The notes: generated from the sequence alone by a model not told the origin. Positions 31,707-43,035 are shown, counted from the first letter of the stretch. The stretch is DNA of 64,000 nucleotides from Lunularia cruciata (GCA_948567375.1 OX419755.1:6329001-6393000); one strand, 5' to 3'. Numbers and translations: made by a program.

Positions 31707-32330
31707 GTCAGACTTCCCCAGTCTTTCACGCTATCTGAGGCATTGCAGACGACATCCATGGTTCCTAGACGTCCCAGTGCAGGTGTGGTAGGTAGTGATG
31801 GAGTACCTGATGGAGTACCTGCTAGTCAGCCACCTGCTACTACACAGACTGAGTCTAGCATGATGTTGGGGGCGGCTCAGCTGATTATGCGGCATCCTTT
31901 ATTTTCAGCCAGTGACATGTTTACATTGGGAGTTGACCCAGCCCTAGTGTTCTGGTTGGTTGCCACGTTGTGTGAGAGTAGGGATGGTGCAGTTCCTACT
32001 ACTAGAGCAGAGGTGGTTGGTAGTGGAGCTGACTTGGTTGAGGAGCATGGGATCCGTTCAGCAACCAGTGGGTTGTGGCAGGCAGCAGCGGCTAGACTGG
32101 AGGAGTTGCCAACTAGACCAGCCTTTGAGAGAGCGCGGTTTACACCTGGTGTTGTCCTATTGGATAACCAGAGGGGGATCTTTTGTTTGGTAGGACCTTC
32201 AAGGAAGGTGTATACACCACAGAGAGTCTTGTTAGACTCTGGTGCGCAGCCCCTTATGTTGGGGAAGGCTGCAGTTGTTGGTCTGGAGTTACGGAAGACC
32301 GATGTGGAGAGGTGTCCATTTCAGATCTAG
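31707..32330 (+). pseudogene. Aspartic protease region of element 3
   Basis: The frame resumes after TAG 31704-31706 and reads to TAG 32328-32330. The active-site motif is LLDSGAQPLMLGK (DSGA) at about 32232-32270, followed by VGLELRKTDVERCPFQI. The text continues past the stop as TSLGGGSTQYITRGEL, the usual flap and C-terminal part of a retropepsin. Upstream, ASDMFTLGVDPALVFWLVA has no family I recognise. The protease would mature Gag-Pol. Confidence 0.78.
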
Positions 32331-32417
32331 ACATCTCTTGGTGGTGGTTCGACACAGTACATCACACGTGGAGAGCTTGTTGTCCAGGTTCAGCCTGGTC
32401 ATCCGACTGATAGCTCG

Positions 32418-34010
32418 GTGGTGAGAGCTCAGGCTATTGCGACGATAGTTGAGTCCTATGATGTGCTAGTTGGGGGAGCAGTGTTATACCCTATGGGTTT
32501 CAGCATTGACTATTGGGAGGAGACAGCCTCTTATAGACCTGGTTGGCAGTCTGGTGAGGGACGGGTATGTCGCCTACCAGTACGCTTCAGAAGTGGCAGT
32601 CTTGGCTCACTACAGTCCGGGACCATGGCAGCATCAGTTTTGGCTTTCAGCGGTGTAATCACTTGGCCTGGTGACTTGTTGGAGGGGAACGCCCATGCAG
32701 AGGATACTCCAGTACCAGAGGAGATCACTCGGCTATGGAGTACGAGTGGGATTGTTCCATCCACCTTGGATGTTCCATTGTGGAGTTCAGAGGAGGCATT
32801 GCAGCAACATGCAGATCAGTTGGTGCAGCAGGCTTGGAGTGGAGCCTTCGTACCATCAGGGGATGAGTGTGAGGATGAGCCTCCAGAGGCGATTGCTTTG
32901 ACACCTCTGGATACCACACTCATTGCTTGGCAGTATCCAGTAGAGGGGATATGCCTATTGGAGTTGTTTGGTGGGATCAACACCGGACTAGCTGCGGTGT
33001 TACAAGCGGGTATCCGAGTACAGAGGTACTTGTATGTAGAGAGAGATGAGACTACTAGGCAAGTCTCTCTACATCATGTGGCACACTTGGCCTATCGGTA
33101 TCCAGAGTTATTACCGATGTCAACAGTCAGAGGTTACCAGAAGGCCTTACCAGGAGACATTTCCTTACTGGGGGCGCATGACCTAGAGAGACATGGGCCT
33201 ATTCACTTGGTGATTTCTGGATGGCCATGTCAGGGACATACACGTGCGGGCCGTGGTTTGGGTCTTCAGGATCCTTGTTCTGGTGTGTTTTGGGAGATGT
33301 TACGGATATTACGACATCTCCAGGTTCATCAATATGTTTCTCCAGCTTACCTTTTGGAGAACGTTCCATTGATGGGTGATTCTCGCACTAGAGTGGTGGC
33401 GAGTACACATCAGGTCCATTCATGGATGGGACCTGCTATATTGTTAGATGCAGCCAGAGTGGGATCACGGGCTCATCGTCTTCGTCTTTGGTGGACGAAC
33501 CTTTTACCTAGAGAGGTTCTACAGCGTAGTTATGATGGGATTCAGCGACTAGACCACATTCTTGTTGATGATATCTTGGATGCTGGACGTCAGTCTCAGA
33601 CAGTGGTAGTGGCTGATAGGTCACCTATGGCAGTGGTGAACCTAGTTGGACAGCCTAGAGCTGCATTTCCCACACTCATGAGTTTCCCAGGCTCTCATGC
33701 TTTTTGAGAGGGAAGACCTGGACTTGTTTGGGACTCATAGTTACAGCAGTTGGTGGAGCCCAATGCTGATGAGAGAGAGCGGGCGATGGGTTTTCGCACC
33801 GGTATTACCGCTGTTCCAGCAGTGTCAGAGGCATCTAGGCGTCAGGTGTTAGGTCAGGCTATGGACCTGAACTGTTTGACCTGGATTGTGAGCCTTGGTT
33901 TGGCAGAGCAGCGTAAGATGCGCTTGGTAGGCATCACCACTCGGACACTTGTGAGCCTTGTGCCTATCGAGATGATTCAGGCACATGCTGGGGGCGATGG
34001 ACCGAGTGGA
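32418..34010 (+). pseudogene. DNMT3-like cytosine-5 DNA methyltransferase domain of element 3
   Basis: The domain sits between protease and reverse transcriptase in the polyprotein frame. Motif I is LLELFGGINTGLAAVLQAGI (about 32955), followed by VQRYLYVERDE. Motif IV is ISGWPCQGHTRAGRG, with the catalytic Cys codon at 33228-33230. Motif VI is LLENVPLMGDSRTR, with ENV at 33357-33365. Motif VIII is ARVGSRAHRLRLWWTNLLP. Motifs IX-X appear after two stops (TGA 33705, TAG 33738) as ADERERAMGF and RRQVLGQAMDLNCLTWIV. The GIxTGL start, SRAHRxR-W-N and late LG motif resemble DNMT3, while PCQG is more like DNMT1/CMT (DNMT3 usually has PCN). An upstream segment of about 170 codons has no clear family. 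All catalytic motifs are intact apart from the stops. Similar captures are known in dinoflagellate and charophyte retrotransposons. It would methylate cytosine in DNA, perhaps the element's own cDNA. Confidence 0.88.
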
Positions 34011-34232
34011 CATGGTATTCTTGGGACACATCCAGTAGCTACTAGGGAGAGTGGTCTACTTGGAGTCCATCCAGGTGAGCGTGGGCTACTTGGATTACAC
34101 CCTTGGTCCACATGGGATGCAGCCAGAGGACGTATGGAGCTTACAGCCAGAGTGGAGGGAGTTTTTCACACAGAGGTTGGGACCTCTAGTGGTCGGGAGC
34201 ATGACACCATTGCTCCCAAGGGCCCAGTGTAG

Positions 34233-35720
34233 CAGCCAGTCAGTACGTCTTCCACTCCTACTACAGTTACAGAGGATACTTGGGAGCCAGATCTTGGACC
34301 CAAGCTTACTGGAGAGGAAAGACGGAGGGTTTGGAGGTTCTTGAGGAGTCACACGAGTTGTTTTGCCTTCAGTATGAAGGATTTGGGTGCTCTGAAGGGA
34401 CTTGGTATACGGATTGAGCTGACTAGCGACACACCAGTTTTCTGACGTCCTTATTGATATGGTGATATGGAGAGGACATTGATTCAGAGCCGGAGTAGTG
34501 ACCTTTTTGAGGCTGGTTTGGTGGAGATTTCACATGGAGAGTATGCATCAGCGACAGTGATGCCAGCCAAGAAGGATATGCATGGCAACTATACAGATAG
34601 GCGGATGTGTGGAGATTACCGTCCTATCAACCGACAGACTAGGGCTGATCGGTATGCCATGCCTACACCGGAGGAAATTTTTGATGCGATTGGGCATGCA
34701 AAGGTCTTCAGTACTTTGGATCTTCGAGCGGGATATCATCAGTTGCCGATCAGGGAGGAGGATAAGTCCAAGACAGCATTTTGGGCTATTGATCCTCACG
34801 GCAAGGATGTGTTATATCAGTGGAGGTTCTTACCATTTGGGTTAAAGAACGCTCCTGCTGAGTTCCAGAGGGTCATGGATAGGATCCTAGCTGGATTGGA
34901 TTTTGCTCGGTGCTATATTGATGACATTTTGGTTTATAGCACTACTGTGGAGGAGCATGAGAGACAGTTGTTGGAGGTGTTTGAGAGGTTGAGATCTCAT
35001 GGACTCAAACTACATCCTGGGAAGTGTAGGTTCTTCCACTAGCAAGTTGAGTATTTGGGTCACACAATCTACCCCGGAGGACTTGGTGTCCAGCAGACCA
35101 AGGTGGAGGCTATTGCACGTATTCCTCGGCCTACGGATGTGAGTAGAGTGCGAGCATTCCTTGGGTTGGCAAACTTCTATCGCCGCTATGTTAGAGGATT
35201 TAGTGCCATTGCCAAGGCCTTGACAAAGCTGACCAAGCTTACACAGGAGTGGTGTTGGGGAGATGAGCATGAGAGAGCTTTTGTAGAGCTCAAGGAGAGG
35301 TTGACATCTGCTCCTATTTTGAGGAGACCGATCAGGGGACGACCATTTCAGGTTCACACTGATTGGAGTATGTTGGGGCTTGGAGCGGTGCTCACCCAGC
35401 ATGATGATGAGGAGAAGGAGTTTGTGGTGGCCTATGCTAGTCGCTCCAACAATTCAACGGAGGCAAAGTATAGTTCGTATGAGGGAGAGTGCTTGGCAGC
35501 GGTTTGGGCAATAGCACATTTCCGATGTTACCTATTTGGTAACCCCTTCACTCTCATCACTGATCATCAGCCGCTGAAGTGGTTGATGGAGTCCGACAAG
35601 CTTTCAGGGAAGCTTGCACGATGGGCTCTGATTTTACAGGAGTATGATTTCACGGTTGTTCACAGACCTGGAGTGGTGAACCGTGATGCAGATGGGTTGA
35701 GTAGAAACCCATGTCCCAGC
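34233..35720 (+). pseudogene. Reverse transcriptase and RNase H of element 3
   Basis: Reverse transcriptase begins after TGA 34443 and TGA 34455. It reads EISHGEYASATVMPAKKD, RRMCGDYRPINRQTRADRY, FSTLDLRAGYHQLPI, LPFGLKNAPAEFQRVMD and the catalytic box CYIDDILVYS (YIDD). TAG 35040-35042 interrupts FFH/QVEYLGH. The RNase H part has VHTDWSMLGLGAVLTQ, YEGECLAAVWAIAHFR, ITDHQPLKWLM and NRDADGLSR, so the acidic residues are in place. These enzymes copy the element RNA to DNA. Every stop falls where a Gln or Arg codon is expected. Confidence 0.9.
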
Positions 35721-37346
35721 CAGCAGGATCAGACCGGAGCACGTTGGCATGGTGAGACAGATGAGGAGATGGTGCCAGGTTGGCATGCATCGGCCTTTCT
35801 GTGTATATTTGCAGAGACTTTGGTGGTATCTCTCTCAGCGCATACAGGAGGAGTTATTGAGGTCACAGATCTAGAGAGTGAAGATATTGGTACAGTTCAG
35901 CGAGACATTCATGATGATGTCTTAGTGATGGACTATCTTTGCACTGGTGTTGTGGGTGGCACAATTGGGGCCAAGGAGAGAGACCATGTTCTTCAGCGAG
36001 CCAGACGGTTCAGATTGGAGGGTAGACACCTTTTGCGTGTATGGGAGGATGGTAGAGTGCGAGTAGTACCACTTCCATCACAGAGACCACAGTTGGTCCG
36101 TCATGCTCATGAGGAGCTAGGACATTTTGGAGTAAAGCGTACATATAGCTTACTTCAGAGTCATTATTGGTGGCGCGGTATGCAGACCGAGGTACAGCAG
36201 TTTGTTGCCAGATGTATGGTTTGTGACCGAGTTAGAGCATCATTCAATGCTCCTACGCCACAGTTACACCCATTACCTATCATGGGATTGGGTTACCGTT
36301 GGAGTTTGGACTTTGCCGGACCTTTACCGCTGACTGTGAGACATCATCGGTATGTTTTGGTGATAGTGGAGCACTTCTCCAAGTGGATTGAGTTGGTGGC
36401 ACTTCTTGACAAGTCTAGTGAAGGGACAGCTTACTCGTTCCTGGATCGAGTTCTTAGTCATTTTGGTGCACCAACTGAGGTTTTGACTGATCAGGGTACA
36501 GAGTTCTTGGGAGAGTTTCAGGTCTTGTGTGACAAGGCTTTGATTGATCATCGTACTACATCCCGAGATCACCTTGAGGCAGATGGCTTAGCAGAGAGAG
36601 TGGTTCAGACGGTGAAGAGAGGATTGCGAAAGTATGGTTTGCAGAGAGGCCACTTGGGAGATTGGGATCTCCAGTTACCTTGGTTGGCCATGGGCTATCG
36701 GTTCAGCCGGCAAGCCTCCTTAGCATCCTTCTCTCCATACTTCCTACTCTATGGACGAGATCCAGATTTACCTGCAGCCATTCGTCGAGATGCTACTATA
36801 GTTTTGGATTTGGATGACCCCGATGTATGGATGAGCGCATGTTCTCAACGGGCAGAGATCTTTCGGAGAGTGATGCCGATGGCTTTTGAGAACTTGGCGA
36901 TTGCTCAGCATAGAGATACTTTACGCTATGCTACCATTCGAGGAGGAGGTTATAGACCCTCGATCCGTCGATTTCATCCAGGCGACTATGTATATCTACA
37001 ACAGACAGCACCGACGACACTTGATGTTTCTATAGGCCGCACTATCTTGAGAGTGCGTGAGGTTTTGCCATCTGGAGTCCTTGTGTTAGAAGGACGTGAT
37101 GGTGTTGTTTGGAAGGATCATATGCGCAATTGTGCGCCATGCCACCTTCCAAACATTGATGGTACTATGGACCCAAGCTTGGCACTTGTACGTGCAGGCT
37201 TGAGGTGTATGTTATGTGGCTCTTCTGGTGGAGCTGCTACTATGTTAGTGTGTGATAGCTGTTTGAGAGGATGGCATATGGCATGTATGACTCCTCCCCT
37301 CACGGTGGTTCCTCAGGGACAGTGGTTATGTCCTAGATGTACTTGA
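35721..37346 (+). pseudogene. Integrase with C-terminal PHD finger of element 3
   Basis: This last part is uninterrupted to TGA 37344-37346. The zinc-binding HHCC domain is HAHEELGHFGVKRTY followed by CMVCDRV. The catalytic core has WSLDFAGP, EVLTDQGTEFLGEF and LAERVVQTVKRG, so D, D and E are all present. A C-terminal strand domain (FHPGDYVYLQQ, VREVLPSGVLVLEGRDG) is followed by a PHD finger, residues spanning about 37203-37343: CMLCGSS, MLVCDSCLRGWHMACM, and GQWLCPRC, a complete C4HC3 set. PHD fingers read histone H3 tails, so this module probably replaces the chromodomain used by families 1 and 2 to steer integration. Confidence 0.92.
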
Positions 37347-37504
37347 CCTATAGCTAGTTCATTCTTTATATGCTATAGATTGCAGACAGGCGACTAACGA
37401 TGGGGCTCCATAGCACCCGGCCTCCTGATCTTTGCCCATTAGAGGGTATACCATATACTTAGAGTAGATGGCTATCTGGAGTTAGAGGGACCTAACCGCC
37501 AGCT

Positions 37505-38178
37505 AGGGGGGCGATTGTGGCACTTTAGAGTCTATGTATGACTTATGTGTGAGTTGTGCTTTTATAGTGTATGATGTTGACAGCGATGTATGTTGTGTAG
37601 TGATGTATATACGCACAATAGCTGTCACGCCATTTGTAGTTCCGCATCTAGATGCTCGGACACTAGAGTTCCAGTGATGGTAGTTAGAGTTATTCTAGCA
37701 ATTTCTCAGGGACTACTTTCCGACGGTTAGATTTCATGTTCGGGGTACTGACTTCACGGTGGGGCCCACTGTCACTTTGCACCGTTTGCACCGTCGAGTG
37801 TGCCGTCAGTGGGACCGTTAGGGTTTCAGGGCTAGCTCGAGTCCAGGGGGTATAGTTTCGAAGGTGAGTTCCAAAGAGCTCACTTCTCTGATGTTGAGCC
37901 TTCGAGTTCCTGGCTATGGTGGACAGAGGCCGGCGAGCGTCACCTGGATTCTCTATGCTTGAGTGGGTGTGGCTTGACTGTAATCAGTGCCCAATTGTTG
38001 GTAGTTTATAGAGTGACAGATCAAGTAATGATCTGAGTTGAGTTGAGTTGAGAGTGTTAAGCAATCTGATTATTGTGGCACTTTAGAGTCTATGTATGAC
38101 TTATGTGTGAGTTGTGCTTTTATAGTGTATGATGTTGACAGCGATGTATGTTGTGTAGCAATGTATATACGCACGACA
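37505..38178 (+). repeat. 3' end of element 3: polypurine tract and LTR with an extra flanking repeat
   Basis: A purine tract AGGGGGG (37505-37511) is followed by a block of about 107 bp starting TTGTGGCACTTTAGAG (37515-37622). Then comes the LTR body (37623-38072) matching the 5' LTR. The 107-bp block appears again (38073-38178), ending CGCACGACA at the insertion edge. So the order is A-B-A', while the 5' side has B only. The two A copies differ at a few bases near their ends. Confidence 0.88.
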
Positions 38179-38581
38179 ATGGATAGAGTGATGAACTCAC
38201 CAAACCCGGTGATTCTACTTGTGGTGATATATGACAAAGAGTGGGATTTGACGATCTACATTCTATTATGATAATATGGATATGAATGTCCCAAATCCTC
38301 TCCCTTTCAACACTCAAGTAGAAATTTGTTATGTAGTGAGGCCGAAAGTGATGTTTAGAGATTTTGTGGTTAGGAATTTTGGTGAGGAGTATTATCAATG
38401 AGTGATAGCTTCTGAGGTCCCAATGGTAGTTCCGATAGTTTGTGCGCCTTCCAGAGTGATTATATTGACTCTATATTGAGGTAGACGTTAGCACTTGGGT
38501 GTTGCAGGAACCATGGATCCGCAGTTGCAAGAGTTGGTGCAAGGAATGCAAGGGATGCTGAATGAATTTTGAGAGATTAAG

Positions 38582-39601
38582 ATGACTATGGAGACATTAC
38601 AAAGTCAAGTGCAGATCCTCAGGAACGATCAAGCCATGCAAGGAGAAGAGCCATCTCAAAACCCAGTACCTGCAACCGAAGTACTTGGAGAGGCACCTGT
38701 GCCTACGAACCCTATCAACGATGAAGCCACATTGCTACTCCGGATGAAGAAGACCTGCAACATCGAGCCTTACAAGGGGCAGCGTACGATGGGAGTAGTG
38801 GAAAATTGGATCTCAAGAATGAATCAATGTTTCCAATTGTTCTCAACAGAGATCACAGAGCATGCTGCACGCATGTTTGCATGTGGGTACTTGACCGATA
38901 AAGCGCTCACATGGTATGATGCTTGGGAATGATCCATGCTGGCCGAGAGAAGGGAGGTCACATGGACAGCAATGCAAGAAGGACTGCTGAAGAATTTCCA
39001 ATTGGTGGATTCTGTGCAGATGGCTCGAACCTGACTATGGGAATTGAGACAGAAGAATAGCATACAAGAGTATGTGGAGGCATTTCTGGATCTACAAGTT
39101 GCAATTACCAACATGAGTCCAGCAGAAGCTCTAGAAAATTTCAAACGAGGGTTGAAAGAGCAGATTTGCCAAGAAGTCATGGTGCAAAACCCTTGCACGG
39201 TATTTGAAGCCATTGCTTGTGCACAGAGAATAGCAGAAGCATTAGGTGGAGGTGAAGGAGTAGTTCCACCTCAACATTATTGGGCAGAAATGCAACACAT
39301 GGGTGGACCAGTACCGATGGAATTGGGTAACCTTTGATTCCATGATCAAGGAGCATGGCCGCTTCAAGGAGAGTGGGGACGGGTAGAAGAACAAAGAGAT
39401 GGAGTCCCACGAGGAGAAGGGACTCAAGGAGAACAATGCTGTTGTTACAATTGTGGCCGTATTGGGCACATATCTACCAATTGTCGCACTCATTTCCCTA
39501 GAGGCCCTTGGCCTTCATACAGGCGATCTTTGAACAACATGGAGAAGCACATTGAAGAGGAGGAGGTGGAAACCACTTTGGAAAATGAAGATCACCAGTA
39601 A
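38582..39601 (+). pseudogene. gag of element 2
   Basis: The frame opens MTMETLQSQVQILRNDQAM, with capsid text YKGQRTMGVVENWISRMNQ and LTWYDAWE, and a zinc knuckle CYNCGRIGHISTNC near 39440-39480. TGA stops are at 38930-38932, 39032-39034 and 39335-39337. In element 4 the first two are CGA (Arg), so they are new C-to-T changes; the third is shared. An ATG at 38513 is followed by an in-frame TGA shared with element 4, so 38582 is the likelier start. The end is TAA near 39599-39601. Confidence 0.85.
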
Positions 39602-42600
39602 ATGTACCTCGAGGCCTTACTGGCTCAATAAGGAAGCAAAGAAGCGAGGGAAGGAAGAAGAATAATGTGCAAAGATCCCGAAAGGCAACCTCACAATTGA
39701 TTGTTGTGAATGGAATCCTAGAAGGTAATCAAGTGAGAGTATTAATAGATCCAGGAGCAACAGAGAATTTCTTGTCTCGCTCTGATGCAATAAGATTAGG
39801 AATGGATCTAGAGAAAGATGGAAGTGAAGAAGTAGAGTTACCAAATGGGCAAACAAAGAGGATTGAATCATTACCTAGACGGGTAACCCTCTTTGTAGGA
39901 GAATATCAGGAAGCAATTGAGTGGCGAGTGATATAGTTAGCCCGTTATGATGCAATTTTAGGCATGCCATGGATGGAGCAGTACAACCCAAAGGTGGATT
40001 GGAGGAAGAAAGTAGTGAGAACCTACCAATGGTCAATCATTGGGGTTAAAGAAAAATCACACAAGCAGAAACTGCCTCTATAGTCGTAGGGACGACAATT
40101 GTCTGTAAGACCGATAGATGTTTTATGGGTCTAATAAGAGAAATCTAGAGTGCACAACTCGCTAGACAAATTCTTGAGAAATTGAAGGATATGGTGGATG
40201 AGTTTCAAGATGTCTTTCTCGATGATCTACCCTCAGGATTACCACCTAAAAGGCGAGTAGATCACAAAATAGAGACACTCCCGGGGAAGACACCTCCTTG
40301 TAAGGGCCCATATCGCCTATCACCTCATGAGTTGGAGGAGTGTAAGACTCAAATTGAGGAGATGCTATAGAAAGGGTTCATCCAACCTAGTGTATCACCA
40401 TATGGGGCCTTGCTTGTTTGTGAAGAAGAAGGATGGTACAATGCGCATGTGCATTGACTATCGGGGTCTCAATCAACAAACAATGAAGAACAAATACCCC
40501 TTACCTCGCATGGATGACCTGTTTGATCAACTCCTTGGAGCGAGATACTTCACCAAACTGGACTTGCGGAGTGGTTATAATCAAATCCAAATTGCAGAGG
40601 AGGATGTATACAAAACTGCCTTTCAAACCAAGTATGGCCACTTTGAGTATCTTGTGATGCCTTTTGGCCTCACCAATGCACCTGCCACTTTCATGAGCCT
40701 AATGAATGAAATATTTCGTCCATACTTGGATAATTCTGTTATCGTCTTCTTGGATGATATCTTAGTATATAGTAGCATGATGACAGAACACAAACAACAT
40801 CTACGAGAGGTCCTCCAAATTCTAAGACAGAATCAATTGTATGCCAAAATCTCAAAGTGTGAGTTTGGCAAGTCTGAAGTAGACTACTTAGGGCATAGAG
40901 TAAGTGCAGAGGGCATTCAAGTATTGATAGATAAAATAGAGGTCATTCAAAAATGGAGTGCCCCAGAAGATCAGACTCAACTTAAGAGCTTCTTGGGGTT
41001 GATGGGATTCTATCGTAGATTTGTCAAGGACTTCCCTAAGGTTGCACAACCTTTAACGGAACTACTTGGCAAGGGGAAGAAGTGGACATGGAGAACCGCA
41101 CAAGAGTTGGCCTTTCAAGAATTGAAGGCCGCCTTGCTACATACACCAATCTTGAAGTGGTATGACCCAAAACATCCAATCAAGTTGGCTACAGATGCAT
41201 CAGGCGTAGCAATAGGAGCAGTCCTACAACAAGAGTGGCATGATGGATGGCATCCAATTGCATATTTCTCTTGAAAGTTGTTACCGGCAGAGCGCAACTA
41301 CCACACCACAGAACAAGAAGAGTTGGCGATCATTCTGTCAACCAAGCATTGGAAGCACTACTTGGGCAAGAAGGCATTTGTAGTAGAGACAAACCACAAA
41401 CCTCTAGTCTACCTCAAGATGCAGAAGGATCTATCTTGTCGCCAAATTTGGTGGGTAGAGTGGCGACAACACTTAAACATGACAATCACCTACATGGAAG
41501 GTAAGAAACAATTGGCAGATGCATTCACCCTATGCCAATGGCCAACAACTTGGTGGCAGAGGTTAAGATTAACCCTGAATTCTAGCAAGAGATTCTAGCT
41601 GCTACAAAAACTGATCCATAGATTGTAGAAGCGCAATCGTCCAAAGGTGTCACCAGCACCCAAGGACTCACCTTTTGGGATGGCAGATTATGGATCCTAA
41701 ATGTCCTAGACTTACGCACCACCATTCTAGCGGAATGTCATGATTTGGCCATTGCAGCTCATGTCGGAGTAGACAAGACCTTGGATGCAGTCAAGCGCCA
41801 TTACTATTGGCCCAAGATGAGCAACAACGTGATGGACTATGTGCGTAGCTGCCTACTTTGTCAACAAAACAAAGCTTCTAATCAAGCTCCTGCAGGGCTC
41901 CTTCAACCTCTCTCCACTCCTACCCAACGTTGGGAACAAGTGAGTATAGATCTTGTCTGCAAATTACCCAAGACCACCTCAGGGTTTGACTCCATTGTGG
42001 TCTTTGTGGACCGGCTCAACAAAATGATTCATGTACGCCCTACCACCAAGGAAGTGGCCGCTCCACAACTAGCTCAACTATACTTAGATGCAGTCTTTGC
42101 TCACCATGGCTTGTCTAGAGTACTCATCACCGATAGAGGCACCCAATTCACCAGTTTGTTTTGGCAAACACTCTTTGGTTTCTTCAAAACCAAGTTGGCC
42201 ATGTCTACAACTTACCACCCACAAACAGATGGCCAAACAGAGCGGGCTAATCGCACGATTGAAGACATGTTACGCAGCTTCACCTTAGAAGAGCAAGAGA
42301 GGTGGGACACCCTACTACTGTTGGTGGAATTCGCTTACAACAATTCAGTGAATGCCTCCACCCAGGTCACTCCGTTCTTCCTCATGTATGGTGAGCATCC
42401 CTTCACACCTTCTAGCTTGATGAAGATCTATCCACTGACTACCAAGGTTAATGCAGTCAACACATTTGTTTCTAGAATCCAACAAGGTGTGGAGAGCGCT
42501 AAGCACAGGTTATAGATTGCGCAAAATAGACAAAAGCAATATGCATATGCACACCGTTCGCACATGGAGGTCAATGTTGGGGATCAAGTGTGGCTATCGA

Positions 42601-43021
42601 CAACCAACCTCACATTAGTTGGATCTCGTAAGCTCAGACCTCGTTTTATTGGGCCTTTCTCGATTCTTCATCGCATCGGCGTTATGGCCTATCACCTTGA
42701 GCTACCACCACACATGAAGATCCATCTAGTGTTCCATGTCTCCCTACTATGCAGATATGCTCCCCGATCAGGCCAAGGTCCTTCCACACAAGACATTTGA
42801 CCTTGTCCGACACTCATTGATGGCACAGAGGAATATGAAGTAGAGCGGATTCTCCAAAAACGCATGTGTGGTACTCGCCATCCGCGGGTGGAATATCTAG
42901 TACAATGGAAAGGTTACCCCCTCTATGAAGCAACTTGGGAACCCGCTGCCAATTTGGCACATGCACCGGTGTTGGTACAAGCATTTGAGCAACAATTGCG
43001 CAACGAGGACATTGCATCTTA
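39602..43021 (+). pseudogene. pol of element 2, chromodomain type
   Basis: Protease text is VRVLIDPGATENFLSRSDAI. Reverse transcriptase includes [46 protein letters not shown] and [13 protein letters not shown]. RNase H has [16 protein letters not shown]. Integrase has the zinc motif, then WEQVSIDLVCKLPK, RVLITDRGTQFTSLFW and TERANRTIEDML, so D-D-E is intact. A chromodomain closes it: EYEVERILQKR and EYLVQWKGYPLYEATWEP. Breaks: TAG 39934, frame changes near 40130-40180 and 40405, TAG 40368, TGA 41272, a one-base loss near 41530, TAG 42513, and TGA near 42798. At several of these element 4 keeps CAG or CGA. Confidence 0.88.
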
Positions 43022-43035
43022 AAAGGAAGGAGGTC

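Larger units (their letters stand above)
28262..38178 (+). mobile_element. Element 3: Ty3/gypsy retrotransposon carrying a DNMT3-like methyltransferase and a PHD finger
   Basis: Termini are TGTCACGCC at 28262 and CGCACGACA at 38178. The 4-bp duplication atgg flanks it (28258-28261 and 38179-38182), and the matching site in element 4 is an uninterrupted version, so the ends are exact. One reading frame (positions divisible by 3) holds gag with two zinc knuckles, protease, cytosine-5 methyltransferase, reverse transcriptase, RNase H, integrase and PHD finger, from about 29946 to 37346. It has 12 internal stops (TAG at 30483, 31074, 31518, 31704, 32328, 33738, 34230, 35040; TGA at 31068, 33705, 34443, 34455) and no frameshift. 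Repeated LTR parts differ by about 2 percent by eye. No chromodomain is present. The domain set differs from families 1 and 2, and composition is GC-richer, so it is a distinct lineage. Confidence 0.93.

Noticed and set aside
32418-33707. The methyltransferase as an independent host gene
   Set aside because: It lies in the same frame as protease upstream and reverse transcriptase downstream, has no introns or own promoter that I can see, and motifs IX-X continue past the stop towards reverse transcriptase.
29946-37346. Programmed stop readthrough or a variant genetic code in element 3
   Set aside because: Twelve stops are too many for known readthrough, and host genes in the window use TAA, TAG and TGA normally as terminators. 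Deamination explains the pattern more simply.
38513-38581. ATG 38513 as the gag start of element 2
   Set aside because: An in-frame TGA follows after 16 codons and is shared with element 4, so translation more likely begins at the ATG near 38582.
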